NCBI GenBank assembly: GCA_027574665.1
Contig: CM050655.1
Location: forward strand, 5,890,001-5,954,000
DNA: 64,000 bases
Direction: 5' to 3'
DNA from: Rhynochetos jubatus
Taxonomy: Eukaryota > Chordata > Aves > Eurypygiformes > Rhynochetidae
Position 1 is the stretch's first letter. The number at the start of each line of letters is the position of its first letter. Of the stretch, positions 1 through 13,300 are shown one piece after another. The position numbers and the translations under genes were made by a program. Below the pieces are notes generated by a model. The model worked only from the letters and a program-made list of their open reading frames with translations. It was not told where the DNA came from and made no database searches.

Positions 1-3000
1 TTTCGAGTCACAGGGAGAAGAAATTCCGAGGATGTTCCTGAGATGGGGATGGGCTGACTTAGGTGGGAAGCAGCGATGCATGCGGGGAACTCGGGAGCAG
101 GCTGACAGCCGTGCTGCCAACGCCGAGCCCCGGAGCACACCCAGAACAACTCCTGGGGCAGTTACAAGCATTTACAGCATTCAGCGACAGGTTACAAGGC
201 GACCTAGCGCCGCCTGCGAAAGCTAAGCACAGCAGAGGGCCCCCAGACCGCGGGGTGAGGAAGGTGACTGTGGTGTTCGATGTCACCTGCAGAGAGCAGA
301 AAGCAGTGCCACTAATCAACACCCGTCCGATGAGGTGTCCTTCGGGGAGGCAACACAGCTTTATGCGGACTTCAGTCTTCGTAATTCAGTCACGCGTGTA
401 AAGGGCAGCGTTACAGAAAACGTTGTCCTCACTCCTCTGAAATCAGCAGGAATGTTTCAACAGGGACGTGGGAAAGTGAATACAAGACACGTTTTCAGCC
501 ACTCCGTCGAAGAAGCGATCCCCATTAGATACGGCTGGTAGAAGCCCTCAAGTGTAAACCTCTCTCCTTCGTGTACCTGTAATACTGCAGCGACACTGCG
601 GAGCAGCACGTAGGCAACTCGTGGAAACCGCCCGAGTGCACGCTGGGTCATAACCAGACCACGGCTTCGCGGGAGGTTTGTCCCAAAGACCCTCACCTGG
701 ACTTTCGATGCCACGACAGGCCTGAAAGAGGGCTTGTTCAACACCGCCTGGGTGTAGTTGCTGTCAACGTATAAAAAGCGGGAGTGGACATGTTCTTTAG
801 TTTTTCATATGTCTGAGGGCACAGTTATTTCCTCCTGTTCACCTAGAAATGACAGGATTTCCGTGGAAAAAAAGAGAAAAATCACGTGTATGTGTACATA
901 TATCTATATAAATGGAATTCAGCGCTGCTGTGTGCTTGATAAAAGGGGTTATTTGATAAAAGGAGCTCATTTCCACACGAGAGAAACGTCATGGGAGGTG
1001 AAAGGGCAAGGCTGACCTCGCATCTTAAACACGACTCGATGAAGCTGCAGGTTCACTGGCACGTTTCCGTGGCATCTCTCTCTCCCTGAACGACCCGTCA
1101 GATTAGGAGAATCAAAAAGCACGCGGAGCGTCAGCCTGCAGGCGGTCCGACACCTGCCCGCAGGCCTGAAACGGAGGTGAAGGCATCACCTCCCTCTACA
1201 GACCCGGAATCACTCCCCACGCCACGAACAACGGAACCTCCGCGTTTAACTGCGTTTAATCCACACCCACGCGGTTCACGCCAAAACGGCACGAAAGGAG
1301 CGAGCACCTGGCAGTCAGTGGGGCTGCAGCAACGTCAACCGGGCCCAAACTTAACCCGCCAGATTTCGCGTAATCCCGCAATGATATTGAAAAGGTCTCT
1401 AAGCCCGCCCCAGTCCTAAGTTACAAATAGTCTTAGGCAGCAAAGAAGCTGTCACTTACCCGTGCTCAGCGTAAAGCGTTGCTTAAGATACGACGGTTGT
1501 TTGCGGTTCTAAGCACGGAGAAGCACTGCCATAGGCCAGGTAGGGGCTCCTCACTGCGGTCATTCCTAAGTAAGAGTTAGCTTAGAGAGTCCTTCGAAAA
1601 ACCCAATCCGAATACGACTCTTACAGCCAGAAAGTCCCAAGGGTTTGTGAGTTGTTAAACAGCTTTCTGGAACTTGCGACTGAAACGTCTGTAGAACCGG
1701 CTTTGTCTGCTTCCTGCAACTCAACAGCGCGTTACAGCTCGGTAAGCGCAGGGAGACTGCACGGGGAAGGTGCGCCACCGAAGCGGGCACGGCCGCGGTG
1801 ACTCCAACAAGGACTCCGGGAGTCCAACGGACCGGGCTCCTGCAGAAAGCACTGCTCCTTCCCTCCAGCCGAGGCGGCGGGCTGGGGCTGGACCCCGCGG
1901 AGGAAGGGACGAGGGACATTCCTTCTGGGAAGGCGGAGGTGTCCCATGTGGGATCACCACCGGTTTTGCTAGCGTACTGTGAAAAACCGTGGAAAGACAA
2001 CCCCAGCCCGCCACCGCCTGCACCCGAACCCGTTTGTCACCCAGCGCTTAGTGCCAGCCGTCGGACGCCACCTAACACCTGCAGGCCTGACCTCGCCGGC
2101 TACCTGATCCAGCTCCCGACCTGGCCACCCTGGCAGGGCTCTGCTGGGGTGGGAGCACGCTGCAAGCGGGGTGGGCCGCAGGGGAGAGCAACAACCCACA
2201 GGTTGAAGAGACAAACACGGTTATAAAACGATAGCCTTACTCCAAACAACATAGTTCACGCACGAGCCTGGTAAACACTCTGAGATGTTACAGTAAGTAG
2301 CAGACAGGTGTAAAACCGGTCAACGGTTGCGTTTCCTCTACCGCAGCAGGGCAGTCGAAAACGTTAGCCTGTGAAATCACGGCCTGCCGCGTGCCCGGCG
2401 GGGGGCGAAGCGGCCAGCTAACCTGCCTGGTCCCTACGCGCTGGAGAGGAGCTACGTGACGAGACAGCGCAGGAAGGAGCACCACAAATGCCGTTTTACT
2501 GTACAGGTGATCTTTTCCTCAGGTAAGGAATCCTCATCACGGAGTAACCGTGAGTTTTAGCACCGGTCAGGTAACAGTAGTAACTGTTAGGTTAAGATAC
2601 ACTTTGAATAAACTGCCACTGCGGCGCAGCCACCTGCGGCTTGGCAGGGGCTGTGCTTGGGGAGATCTTTTGAGATCCACCTTCCAGTTTCGCACTCCTT
2701 TGGGGGCAGCTGCTGGCTTTTCAATGGCACCTTTTTATCTTCAAGTTTCCAATCATGCGTGAGTTAAACAGGGGTTAAATCTTGACAAGGGAAGATTCAA
2801 GTAAAAGCGATCCGCTTGAGCGATCTGAGCGTTTTAAAAGGTGAAGAGGTGGCTCCGTAACTTCACGATCTCGCGTAGAAAAAACCGTCGTTGGCGTGGG
2901 AGTGCTGAGCGACGCGAGGTTTCGTCGTTACAGGCGCCAGTCAGCACTGTCGGTGAAGGCAACGCGCCGATCCTTCCTGGGAGCGGTGGGTGGTGGTGCG

Positions 3001-5033
3001 GGACAGGGGGTTTCAGACAGCACAGACGTGAACGGAACAGCTAGAGAACGTACAGTACTACTTACTGTAGGGACAGCTGCAACTCTCCCTAACCTTCGGC
3101 TCGCCCAAACCAGACAGGTTTTCAATGGAAATCTAAGGCACACAAAATACCATGATGATTCCATGTATACTGTATATTACATAGTCAAGAAGCATAAAAC
3201 TGCTGGTACAAAACGATGGCGTAAGAGTGGGGTTTGTTCCATTATTATTTACAATCCCTTCATATCCTCTATTTGAGCTAATATTAAGCGTCGAACTATA
3301 ATTTGCAGCATACCCGGTTTTTACAAACGTTACTTAAAATAGGTAAGACACAAAGAATGGGTTCCCTTGGCCATCCTCTGCCTCCAACGCTTTCCTTAAT
3401 TTTGACGGGAATCCGTAGAATCGAGCCCGGGGTCCTCACGCAGCGACTGCCACGTCAGACCTCGCTCCTGCGAGCGCCACCCGTGCAGCCGTCGACGCCG
3501 GAGAACGGTCTCGGTCGCCTACGGCCGCCTTGAAGTATTTGTAGCACCAAGGTCCTAACCGGCACCACGTGTTAGAACTACAACTGATGTACTTCTCGTA
3601 CCGCAGCGGGTTCAACGTGTCAAGGAAAAAGCACCTCGTCTAGGTTTTAAATAAAGCGGATCTAGCTAGTCCGTACTCCTCCGTTAGAGCACCACTACGT
3701 TATCGTATTCTCAAGTATATGACCAGCCCGTTTCCGCTCCGGAAAACTCTGCCCTCGTTATGCCTGCAGGCACCCGGCTGGGGAGGGCTCCGAGGCAGAA
3801 TTAAGGTACAGCTCCGTCTCTGGGGCCTGATCCTGCAGCTCTCGGTCACGAGAGGAGCGCTGGCTTGAGCGGTCCTCCTGGCTCTGAGCGGGCAGGCGTG
3901 GCTGCGCAGAGCTGTTCTCGTGGAAGAGGATGCAGGATGGGGCGGGTCCTTAGCTAGCGGCGTGCCTCGCTGGGTGACTTGTTGCAATAAATAAGTTGCA
4001 AAAGGAGATACACAGGAGAGGAGAATCAGAAAGAAGAGTGGGATGCTACAGTATTTCAGAGCAATGGAGTGTCTGGGTTTCCTCCTGTTTAGCAAATACT
4101 CATCTCACGGTACGTCACGTTTCCGACAGAAATGGAGAACATAAATCTCATGCGTTTGGAAGGAAGAATACACCCCTTCCTACACGAAATCACCGAAAAA
4201 CCGACAAAGCGTCTTCGTAAAAAACTGAAGGTAGGGAGCTGGTGAACATTACAGATGGGTCCTTCTCAACGAGAAGGTTGTTCAGTATTAGAAATCGCAT
4301 ACCTGTCCAACGTTTCCTTCGGATTTTCCCCAAACCAACCGTTTGGTTTCTTTCCCAGAACAGAATAAGGCAACTCTAGGGGGTATTTTTTTATCCCAAA
4401 CCAATCTTACCCCTGAGGCATTAGGAACATTTGGCTGTCACGTTAACTTACGATGCTCCAACCCAGTGAGACTGATGCACTTATTGCTCAAAGAAATCCT
4501 AACAAAGGCTGCCTTTGCAAACCCCAGTCCTGCCCACGACTCCCAGTAGCAACACGCGGATCGACACGACGTCTCCTCGTTCCACGTTTGTACGCTCTCA
4601 GAAACAATACAACGTGTCTGTAGCTGATAACTGGCGGTTATATGCGACGTAAAACCTCCGATGAAAAAGGGCAAGTCTAAAACCAAGCGCGCACGCTGTC
4701 AGCATACGTAGTGCGCCGTAGCGATACGGAACTCTACACAGCAAGAGTAAAATGATTTCTTCGGCAGAGTATGCACGAACCGTAGACAATATGATCCTTA
4801 TACTATACTATTTCAAGTTAATTTTAAAAATAGAAAGTGCTTTTAAAATATATATTTACAGCTTAAAAACAACTTCCAGCCACCGTCGCCAACAACGTCG
4901 TTTCACACGTAACGACCGGTCTAGAGGAAAAACAATCCCTTGGTTTCCTAGACGATTTCTCCGTAATTTGGACTCCCTGGCAACGGCTGGAAGTTGTTAA
5001 AGCAATGGCACCATGAAGTAATAATTCAGCTTA
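1..5033. other. 3' flank of TET1, no gene recognised
   Basis: No coding exon, RNA gene or transposon was recognised here on either strand. The open frames are short, start at random methionines and show no familiar domain. The stretch is notable for many CpG dinucleotides at only moderate GC content (for example 3421-3540 and 4561-4740). In mammals the next gene downstream of TET1 is CCAR1 in the same orientation. Nothing resembling CCAR1 is visible, so its 5' end, if synteny holds, lies beyond position 1. Part of this stretch could be a longer TET1 3' UTR if a distal polyadenylation site is used. Confidence 0.5.
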
Positions 5034-5039
5034 TTTATT
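5034..5039 (-). terminator. Putative TET1 polyadenylation signal AATAAA
   Basis: TTTATT on the plus strand reads AATAAA on the minus strand, 465 nt past the TET1 stop. It was the only canonical AATAAA on the minus strand that I found between the stop and position 1. Cleavage would be expected about 10-30 nt further, near 5005-5025. ATTAAA-type variants further out were not excluded. Confidence 0.45.
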
Positions 5040-5276
5040 TGTAACTGGTTGATGTGGTTAAGCACCAAGAGCTGTGTAGAGCTATGACTGTAGAACTCGA
5101 TTTAACACCATAAAACGTGAACCTGTTAAAATCCCTATAAATGATTTTTGTAGTAAACAGACTTGATTTAAAGCACCAAAATATAAACTCCTAAAGGTAA
5201 TAAACTGAATGATTCAATCAAGGTTAATAACCTAAACAAAATCTTTTTTTAGAATGTATTAAAACTATACAACTTC

Positions 5277-5298
5277 TTTTTTTTTTTTTTTTTTTTTT
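5277..5298. repeat. 22-bp T homopolymer
   Basis: Uninterrupted run of T on the plus strand, i.e. an A-tract inside the inferred TET1 3' UTR. It could act as an internal priming site for oligo-dT cDNA and mislead 3'-end mapping. Confidence 0.95.
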
Positions 5299-5503
5299 GC
5301 TTAAAATGTGCTTGAGCACCACCAAATGTTAAAGTCACAGTTTAAGAAGAAATCCCCTCCCCCCCGCCCCCCACTTTGTTTTACCTCAGCCTTAAAATGG
5401 TTGAGATGAGCAAATCGTAAACGACACGCGACTTGTTCTTTAACAGCACCTTAGAGAAACGCTGTGGAGCACCGCACCCGGAGGAGGCGCCGGGTGCCGC
5501 CGC

Positions 5504-6642
5504 CTACGCCCAATGGTTGTAAGGCCCTGCCACCCGGGTGAGGGCGTAAGAAGACACCGTTATTACGTTGTCCTTCGTCACCGTTAATGCTCTGCGCGAC
5601 GGGATTTGGTTGAACTCATTGTCTTCGTAAAAAAGATCTCTGCTGTCACTCGCTTGCTTTGTTTTCCTGCTGCTAGAGTTAAGGTCCGTGTTCTCCGTGC
5701 CTAACCGCTCCGCTTCCTTTTCCTTCTCCTTCGCCCGCTCCGCCATCTTGGCTTCCCACATGGCTAGCCCATGTTTTGGCTCGTTTAAATTTTTGTGTTG
5801 GTAGAAAACTAAAGAAATCCTGGTGGGATGATTGCGGTTGGGTTTTTTAATAGGCGTGGTAGCGTGGAGTTCACGTCTCGCGCATTCGATTAGGATGGAA
5901 CCGTGAGAAGGCGCCACGGCAACCCCGCCGATGTCGTCATCCAAAAAATTGTGCTCGCTGTCCGACCACATCTCCTCCGCTTTTTCTTCAGCCTCAGCCG
6001 GTTGGCCCAGCGCGCTTTGCTTGTCGTCAGCGCAGTCAAAATCACACGTCGGTTCTCGCTGGGGGCCACCCTTTTCCTCTGGGCAGCCCTGGGAAGAGTC
6101 GGCCTCGTTCCCGAGCGCATCCTCTGCCGGAGAGCTTAGCGGTACCGGCGCGTCGCAAGAGGCGACCACCTGCGAAGAAGGAGAGTTGTCCGACTGAAGC
6201 TGGCAGCTCTGTTTGTCCGGCTGCTGTTCAAGTATAGCGGGCGGGGGCTCTCTGTGGGCTGGGGGGCCTGGAACAGCAACCTCGGGAAGAGTGGGCGGCA
6301 CGCCGTTCATCTTCTCGTTCAGCAAAATTCCAGTATAATCTTTGACCGACACATCGAAGTTCTTACAGTTAACGTACGGTGTCACGTGAGGCTGCTTACC
6401 GCCGCACTCGAAATACCCGTAGGGAACGGAGAAATCTGGTTGGATGTTGGTCACTGCTGCTAGGCCGGGCTTATGTGGCAAAGGTGGGTACGGGTGTAAA
6501 GCATCCACCTTGAAAGGGGAGGGGGCGGCGTACTGTTTCAGTAGAGAGCAATTCTTAGTAGTGTTGGAAGCATGTTTCATGGCGTAGAGGTGATCGGAAG
6601 GCTCCGGTTTTATTCCAGGTTTTAAAGCATCTGGTTTGTTCC
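5504..6642 (-). CDS. TET1: TET1 exon 12 (last coding exon): C-terminal half of the catalytic fold
   Basis: Final exon, encoding residues 1877-2255 and a TAG stop at 5506-5504. The acceptor is a T-rich tract ending TAG at 6643, and the first two bases complete a glycine codon begun in exon 11. The first ~240 residues are a poorly conserved Pro/Ser/acid-rich linker, part of the insert that splits the double-stranded beta-helix in all TETs. The conserved core follows ([20 protein letters not shown], then [12 protein letters not shown] and [13 protein letters not shown]). H2136 is the third iron ligand, R2151 is the 2-oxoglutarate arginine, and Y2157 matches the substrate-pocket tyrosine of TET2. 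Their 15- and 21-residue spacing from the histidine fits TET2 H1881/R1896/Y1902. The protein ends AGPYNHWA, like mammalian TET1. Identity is very secure; the upstream methionine of the longer open frame is intronic. Confidence 0.97.
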
Positions 6643-9600
6643 CTAAAAAAACAAAACAAAACGCACAGCAAAGCGTAAGCACTTGTCCTCGAGGCGCACC
6701 TCTCCGACTGTATCGCACCTTGCCGATGCCCTTTTCCGGTCAGCCTGCTGCTCTGCGCGGCAGAAAGGGATTTCACGGCGGGATGAACGAGACAGACAAA
6801 ACGAAATAACCGCCCGGTCGCGATTCGCACGGCCCAGTTCCACGCGAGCGCCGCCGGCGGCCAAGTGCCAGCTCCCGGCACGGCCCAGCCTAGCGGGAAG
6901 CGCTGCGCGCAAGTTGTTACGTCACGGGTGAGATCCAGTCTGTCTGCCATTAAGGCCGTGAGACAGCCAACATTCTTGGCTCCTTAACCCTGGACTGCGA
7001 GCGAAGGGAAAAGCGTGGTTAGAGATCGTGTCCTTCGCAGCACGAGTGACTGGGTCACAGCGTTCCATACATACGGAACCAGCCTTCCTTCTGCTCTGTC
7101 CTCTCAGAACTGATAAACAGCGATGGAGTGAAAAATGGGCTTTCGATAGGAACGCAAAAACAGGCAAAGCGGGGTGAATCGCGGGCACAGCAGTTCGCCT
7201 GCAAATCCTGACGCTGCGGGGGGACACAAGGAAACCGCAGCAGCTCCTTAAAGCCCTTTCCTGCGGAACCTGACTCAGAGCATTTAATTACGAACACCCC
7301 CAGGCCAAGGCTTTCCTCCAGAGGATTTGAGACACGGCATTTGAGAACCGCGCTGTCCACCGTGGCTGAAACGCTCTGGAAACGAGTGTCAACAACCCAC
7401 AGCACCCTCAAAACGGCCGTGGCTCCGGCATCTCTCGCCAGCAGCTCCGTGCCCTGCGCGGCAAAGTAGCGGAGATTAACGGACGTTAATTCAAACACAC
7501 GGGCGGAGGGAAATCCGCAATGGTTCGGATGGGGTGGCGCCGCTCCGCAGGAATGCCTCCCGTTCAAACCGAGCCTGGCGCACCTCCGCCGGGGAGCGCC
7601 GCTCTGCTGCGGCCGGCTGAGAAACTGGCTGCAGGTCATGGCTCCCCTCCCGTTCCACCCAACAGGGGCCGAGAGGTGCTAGCTTACGGAGACAGAAATA
7701 ACCCTTGCGCCTGTAAGGCTCATTTGTCCAGAACGAGGCGGCTCAGTGACGGACCGTGCAAGGAAGGATGTAAGGCTTCCACCTTTATTACGTATGTCGT
7801 AATAATTTAGGATTTCAAAGGCTCCCGGCACTAACACAAATGTAACAATTACCCCTTGCGCTGCTCGCTGTTGGCAGGAGGTGTGCGACGAGCGCACCCT
7901 GTTCAACACAAGGCGCTTCTGCAAAGGCCTCGGCACGGTGGAGACGACCCCGTCTCACGCGTGCACGCCCTACCAAGCCGGCCCAGTCTGCCCGTGGCAC
8001 CCGGCAGGCCCTCCTCACCACCACCCCTGCTGCCAGGCAGAGGCAGTGAAGAGGACAAGGGAATCCTCCCGTCCCTCATTCATCTCCCGTTCCCCACGTG
8101 GGGAAGGCCCACGGGCTAGAGGGGTTGCTCCATGCTGCAGCGGCTCTGAAGCGACGCTCAGGTCTCTTGCGAAGGACCGGGCTCCATCTACGGAAGGGGC
8201 GATACGTCAGCCCCTGCAGAGCACCACACCTTGCCCTTGGCAGACCCCAACTTCCTCTGCCAGGGTCCCCAGGTGGCAAAACCTCTCTGGAACTGTGCGC
8301 GTGGCCAACCGCAGCAACATGCGCCGTCGGCAGATTTGGGGATTGCAGCGCTGACATCTATTTGGAGGGATTCCACGATCAAAACTTCCATGACAAAAAC
8401 TGCACTTTCATGACAGAAACGAAATATTTCTATTTACATTGTTATTTTTCCATCTCCAAGCAACTTTCTCACTCATAAAAGTATTTCTTCCTCACTCTGT
8501 GACTTATTTTTATCAGCAGCCCTTTTAAATTACTTTACTAAAAGACTTCAAATGAATGATGTCAGTTGGCTCGTTGGTTTATTATTTTTGCATGTTCAGG
8601 GAATAAAGTTCCGTGTTCCCACCGCATGTGGCAAGCCCCTGGATCTCGTAGCGTTGGTTAAAGCACGGCTTTCAGCTACGGAGGCCCTGCCTGTTTGTAA
8701 CCGCAGCGTCAGGTAGAGGTGGGCAGGTCATGACTCTGTCTCAGTGTTTGAAAACAACATTCCAGTGAGCTCAGACAATGTCGGAATTCCTTCCCAAACC
8801 AGAGACCTCTAGTGCTTCCAGGACTTCCAGTCCACCCCGAGCACGATGGAAGTTATTAATCATTGCTCTGGAGTCACTGCTGGACGCCGTCCTCAGCCTG
8901 ACAAGTCCTGTTAGACTTGTTCCAAGGCCTGGACTGGGTCTCCCAGACTTGCCTGTGGGCAAACTGTACAGCTCCCTCGTCTCCTAGGGGTGTCAGCACG
9001 ACCCTTTTTCTTCATCTTATTCCACCTGGAATTATTCTGCCTGGATTCTTTTGTTATTTATTTTATCCCCCCAAGGCAGGCGCCCTTCTAAATACATGTA
9101 ACTATTATCCCTCCCCTGAAATCTCTACATACACCTGGATTTCTCTCCTGAAACAAAACTCCAAATTATAGCGGGTTGGCTAATTTTCCTCCTCTTCTTC
9201 CCAGAACGTGGACAGGCCATGCTTTAACTCCTCTGATTTATTATTTTCCCCTCTAACCACAGAATCCAAGTCTGTGGCTTCCTTCACCCCTTCCTTCTTT
9301 TCCACTTCTCCACGTCCCTTGGAACAGTTCTACCCCGGGACGCACGAGTGCAAATCAGACCCCCGGCACAAGAGCAGAAATCAACCGTGCTCCACACGGC
9401 TCAGCCAAGCCCGCGCTGCCCAAGCACATACTGTGGCACAAGACTCCAGCCACAGTGGCCTTCCTGGGACAGGACAAACGTGGCAGACCTCTTCCCTAAC
9501 TGCTCACCGATTCCACCGCTCTGGAATACTGCCAATAGTATCTCAAGGAGCCATTTGAGCAGCACTGTCGTACTTGGTAACGCCTGGGGTGCCTCTGCAA

Positions 9601-10037
9601 ATCTCCTGCCTCGCGGCAGTACCCATGCCCTCGATAGGAAATCGTCATCGACTCGGATCCTAGGGTGCCACTGTCTTTGCCAGGAAGAAAAGAACGCAGT
9701 TCTTGTGCTTTCAAATGACCGACACCGTGTCGCTTATTCAGGCAACCATTCCTACCCCAGTATTGCAGGATGACCCTACTGCCACTGTTTATCAGAAAAA
9801 GGGAACTTGGAAATATTTCACTGGTGCTCTCACACCACCACAGACTTGTTTTGGGGGGTCACCTGGGTTTTTCCCTGTGGCAAGAGAGAACACTGCCCGC
9901 AGTGACTTGCTCAGTAGCCCCTAAAATGCACAGTATTGTATAAACCCGAGTGTCGAGGAGCTTTTCCTTCCCCTCAAGGGGGTAAGAGACAGCAGAGCAT
10001 CCGAAGAGACCAACACAATTTATGAAGCGCCACTCAC
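6643..10037 (-). other. TET1: TET1 intron 11
   Basis: About 3.4 kb. The donor is GTGAGT after 10038 and the acceptor is TTTTTTTAG before 6642. The part near 6700-8350 is CpG-rich without being a classical island; the remainder is pyrimidine-rich and ordinary. No transposon, RNA gene or extra exon was recognised. The long open frames here (for instance 7639-7055 on minus) lack any recognisable domain. Confidence 0.8.
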
Positions 10038-10377
10038 CTAAACAATGCAGAGCGTTGCCGAGATTTTCTGGGGCTTCGGTTTTCAGCTTCACTGGTGTTG
10101 AGTATTTTTTATCTATTAACGGCTGCTTTTCACTCGGGGTCCTCCTGGTGTCTGGTTTCTTTTTCTTCGTGGCTCTGAGGGGCTCAGCTAACATCCGTAC
10201 TTCCCTGGGGAAAGCTGTGAGCACCTGTATGGCTCCGGCTTTTATCTTAGCTTCCAGTCCCTCCTCGGTGCCGAATTCATCTGTCTGTGAGATTTTGTAG
10301 AGGGGTAACACGTGGAGCTGCTCATCGCTTGGAATCACGCCCACGCGCCGGTTGTCTTCCTTCGTTAACGTACAGAC
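10038..10377 (-). CDS. TET1: TET1 exon 11: beta-helix strands and start of the low-complexity insert
   Basis: Encodes residues 1764-1876 plus the first base of codon 1877 (340 bp, phase 0 to 1). The acceptor is CTCGCCAG before 10377 and the donor GTGAGT after 10038. The first ~50 residues ([36 protein letters not shown], then a lysine-rich [12 protein letters not shown] segment) are the most conserved part of the exon and continue the double-stranded beta-helix begun in exon 10. The rest is basic and low in complexity (a KKKK run, then Pro/Ser/Thr), as expected at the start of the TET insert that is dispensable for catalysis. Reading through the donor gives unrelated sequence. Confidence 0.96.
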
Positions 10378-13300
10378 CTGGCGAGAACAGAGACGTTCAC
10401 ACATACAACCGCGCACATGCACCCCACGAGCTACGGGAATATTTAAGCAGTCACCCCAGGCTTCCTTGTTTTCTCGCGTTTTGTGGCCGTGGCTCTTTCT
10501 AACGCAAACATCCAACGCATCGTTTGTTTGGTTCGTGCCGGTGCACAAAAAGTAGTGGGACTTGAAGCATAAGCTCAAGGCGTGTCTTGGGCTAGAAGAC
10601 CAAAACTTCGGCTCAGCTTGCGCTGTCCTCAAACATACGGCGGCCTTCAGTGAATAACCTGAGCTGTAAACGCATGGTAAATCCCTGAGCGCTCAGGGGG
10701 GTTTTGGGGGGTTTTATACGTATTTGATGTTCACATTCATTTTTAAGGACTAAAAAATACGAAAAAGACAACATTCTTTTTGGCCACCGACCTACTTGTT
10801 CTTGCTAAAAGAGTTGCGGCCACCGTTAATGCTAACCCTCCCCGAAAAGAAGCGCTGCGGGCAGCAGAATGCTTCCCGGCTCCATCCCGTGCTTTCCAAG
10901 GGATGGCGACACTTGGAGGTGTGGGCCAGCGTGCCAACGGTCACGCCATTTACAGTTTCACGGACGACGTTCACAAGAGACCTGGGGGTTTCACGACAAG
11001 ATACTACGGTGCTGCTAAGCCATGCGGGAGTACCATGGCTTGGTTAAGCTGCTGTTCCGCAGGGAGTTGCTAACTACACACACACGGGAATCCGAGCGCC
11101 ATCCGCGGATGAGATGACACTCCCTGAACGGAAGCGTTACCGTTCCGTCAGCGGGTAGGCTGAACGTGATGCCCATCGTAACCAGTTAATGCGATTTCCC
11201 AGGATCTTGTCACCATGCCTGACATTCCGGGGAAGAACAACAGTATTATTATGGGGGGGGACACCAAACGCTGTTTTCTTTACTTTATAGCACAGCTTTC
11301 ACGTAAAGGCACCACGCAATTATTTCCAGAGTAACAAAACGCCAGAACTGCAAACTGAACTCCTGAATCAGTAAGGAGGTGGATCGGGCTTTGCAAATGG
11401 GCCGTACGCAAAGCTTGGCAGTTGCAGAGCAGCAGGAGAAATCCGAGGGGCACAGACAGCAGGGAGGAGCTTTTCAGGGGCGCTCTGAAGGGACCGGGAG
11501 AAGGCTCTTAAGAAGGCGAAGTGAAGGGCAGTTGGCAGCTGGTGGGCAGCGTTCAGTGGCGCGCTTGCTCCATGCGTACTCACCTCCGCCGGGCAGCCTT
11601 GGGGCTACGCGCAAGATTTAGAAAAAACAACAGGTTGTTCCATGAGCAGCGAATGACGCCTGGTTTCCGACAAACTTCTCCGTCCCCGCGCTCCCACGCG
11701 CCCAACCCCAGCACCATTACCCCGCTCCCGTTTCCTGCCCCGAAGCCAGCAGGAGCAGGGCTCGGCTGAAGCTCGGGGCACCCCAGCTACCGCGCTGGCA
11801 GGTGCACACGGGCAGCCCCGGGGCCGCGGCTGCCAGGACCCTGCCGCCTCCTCAGCAGAGGAGCTGACCTGGCTCCGTCTGCCCCTCTCAACCGGGATTT
11901 TCCCAGCTTGGAACAAGAGGTTCAAGCCTCCAAAGCCGATTCAGTTCAGGCAGGTTCAGTGAAATCCAGCTGAAGGTTGCCAGCAGATCCCAAGTTACTC
12001 GGGAAGGGTGAAAGGGGGTAGGACATACGGAGAGCACAACTCCGTATGACCCGTGTTCTTGGCAGGCCCAGCACACTCCCCTTCTAACCTGAAAACAAAG
12101 GCAGTACTAACATACACGGGGAGGGACCAAGGTCCCACGTGTTCCCTCAGAAAGTGCGTGGTTCTCACTTGCCTCCTAAAATACCCTGCCCAGCCCGCAT
12201 CTGGCCTATGCGCTAGTCTGAAAAACGTCCACATCATGAAGATTCAATCCACAGTCTTGCTTATTTGGGAAACTCAGACCCTCTCAGACCCTCACGCAAT
12301 GTACAGTTCTAAGGTTTCATGGATTTCACCAGATGCTGTCATGGAAAACTGCTCTGTACGTTTATTGCATTTAGACTTTTCCACAGAAAGATTTACCCTC
12401 TAAAAACGCGTTAAACACCTCTCATCTGACTGACCATTAAGCAAAGGTAGACCAGCTCTCCCCCTGCACAGTGCTTGGCCATGGGGAGGGCGTACAAGCA
12501 GTGACAAAAATCAGAGCTCGTACTGCTCGAAGGAAAACCCGTTTTAAGCAAAACTGAGTGTTTGCCACTAGCCAACACGCCCTGCAGAAGAAGAAAGCTG
12601 AAGAACTGTTTTGAGGAACTGAAGATGAGGGCTGCAGTGCACGGGCAGAACTACCTCGACAGCAGTCAGCTCCAACACACAATACGTATTAAACGCTGAG
12701 TTGGCACACACAGAATTGTAAATCTGCCCATAGTAAAAATCAGCTTAAAAACCTGAGGTACATCTACAGCCTCAGTACCATGACAGCTAAGAAATACCTG
12801 TGAAATTCTAGGGTCAGTGTCCCCCCAGTGTATTTGAATACAAAAGGAAGGACACACTGGCAAGTGGGTAAGTGCAAAGTTAATGTCGGGGGACAACCAG
12901 CTATAAATGAAGGCCTTAGAGGTAAGCGAGCAATTTACAGCTGAAGGAGAGTAATCCACTGAGTGAGAAACACCCCTTTCAAAAGCCAGCCCAATGTTCA
13001 AATCTGCTTAAAATATTCCATTAAGAAACATTAAGAATTCTCCATTAATTCTCCATTAAGAAGCATATTCCCCAGGGAAGCTATCACTGAGGATTAAAAG
13101 CGACATTTCCCGTGGGTGCTGACACTGTGCTGCAAACGGACCAACATTAAACACGAGAAAGTGGTGGGCTCCGTTAAAGCCCGTTTCCACGGTGAAGCTG
13201 CACTTCAGTACTTGTTCCAGAACATGCAGCTAAACCACCCAGATGCTCAAAAGCCAAAGAAAATGTTGGCCGAGTGGTTTGTTTAGGTTTCCAGCGTGCG

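Larger units (their letters stand above)
5034..5503 (-). other. TET1: TET1 3' UTR (minimum extent)
   Basis: This is the sequence from the TET1 stop codon to the first canonical polyadenylation hexamer on the minus strand, about 470 nt. It is AT-rich on the distal side, and its transcript would contain an A-tract (the 22-T run at 5277-5298 on the plus strand) and a G-rich run (C-rich on plus at about 5354-5372). As recalled, the human 3' UTR is several times longer, so this is only a minimum. The end is inferred. Confidence 0.45.

Noticed and set aside
7055-7639. 194-codon minus-strand frame in intron 11
   Set aside because: Composition like surrounding CpG-rich intron, no domain, and it lies between two well-defined TET1 exons without plausible splice logic.
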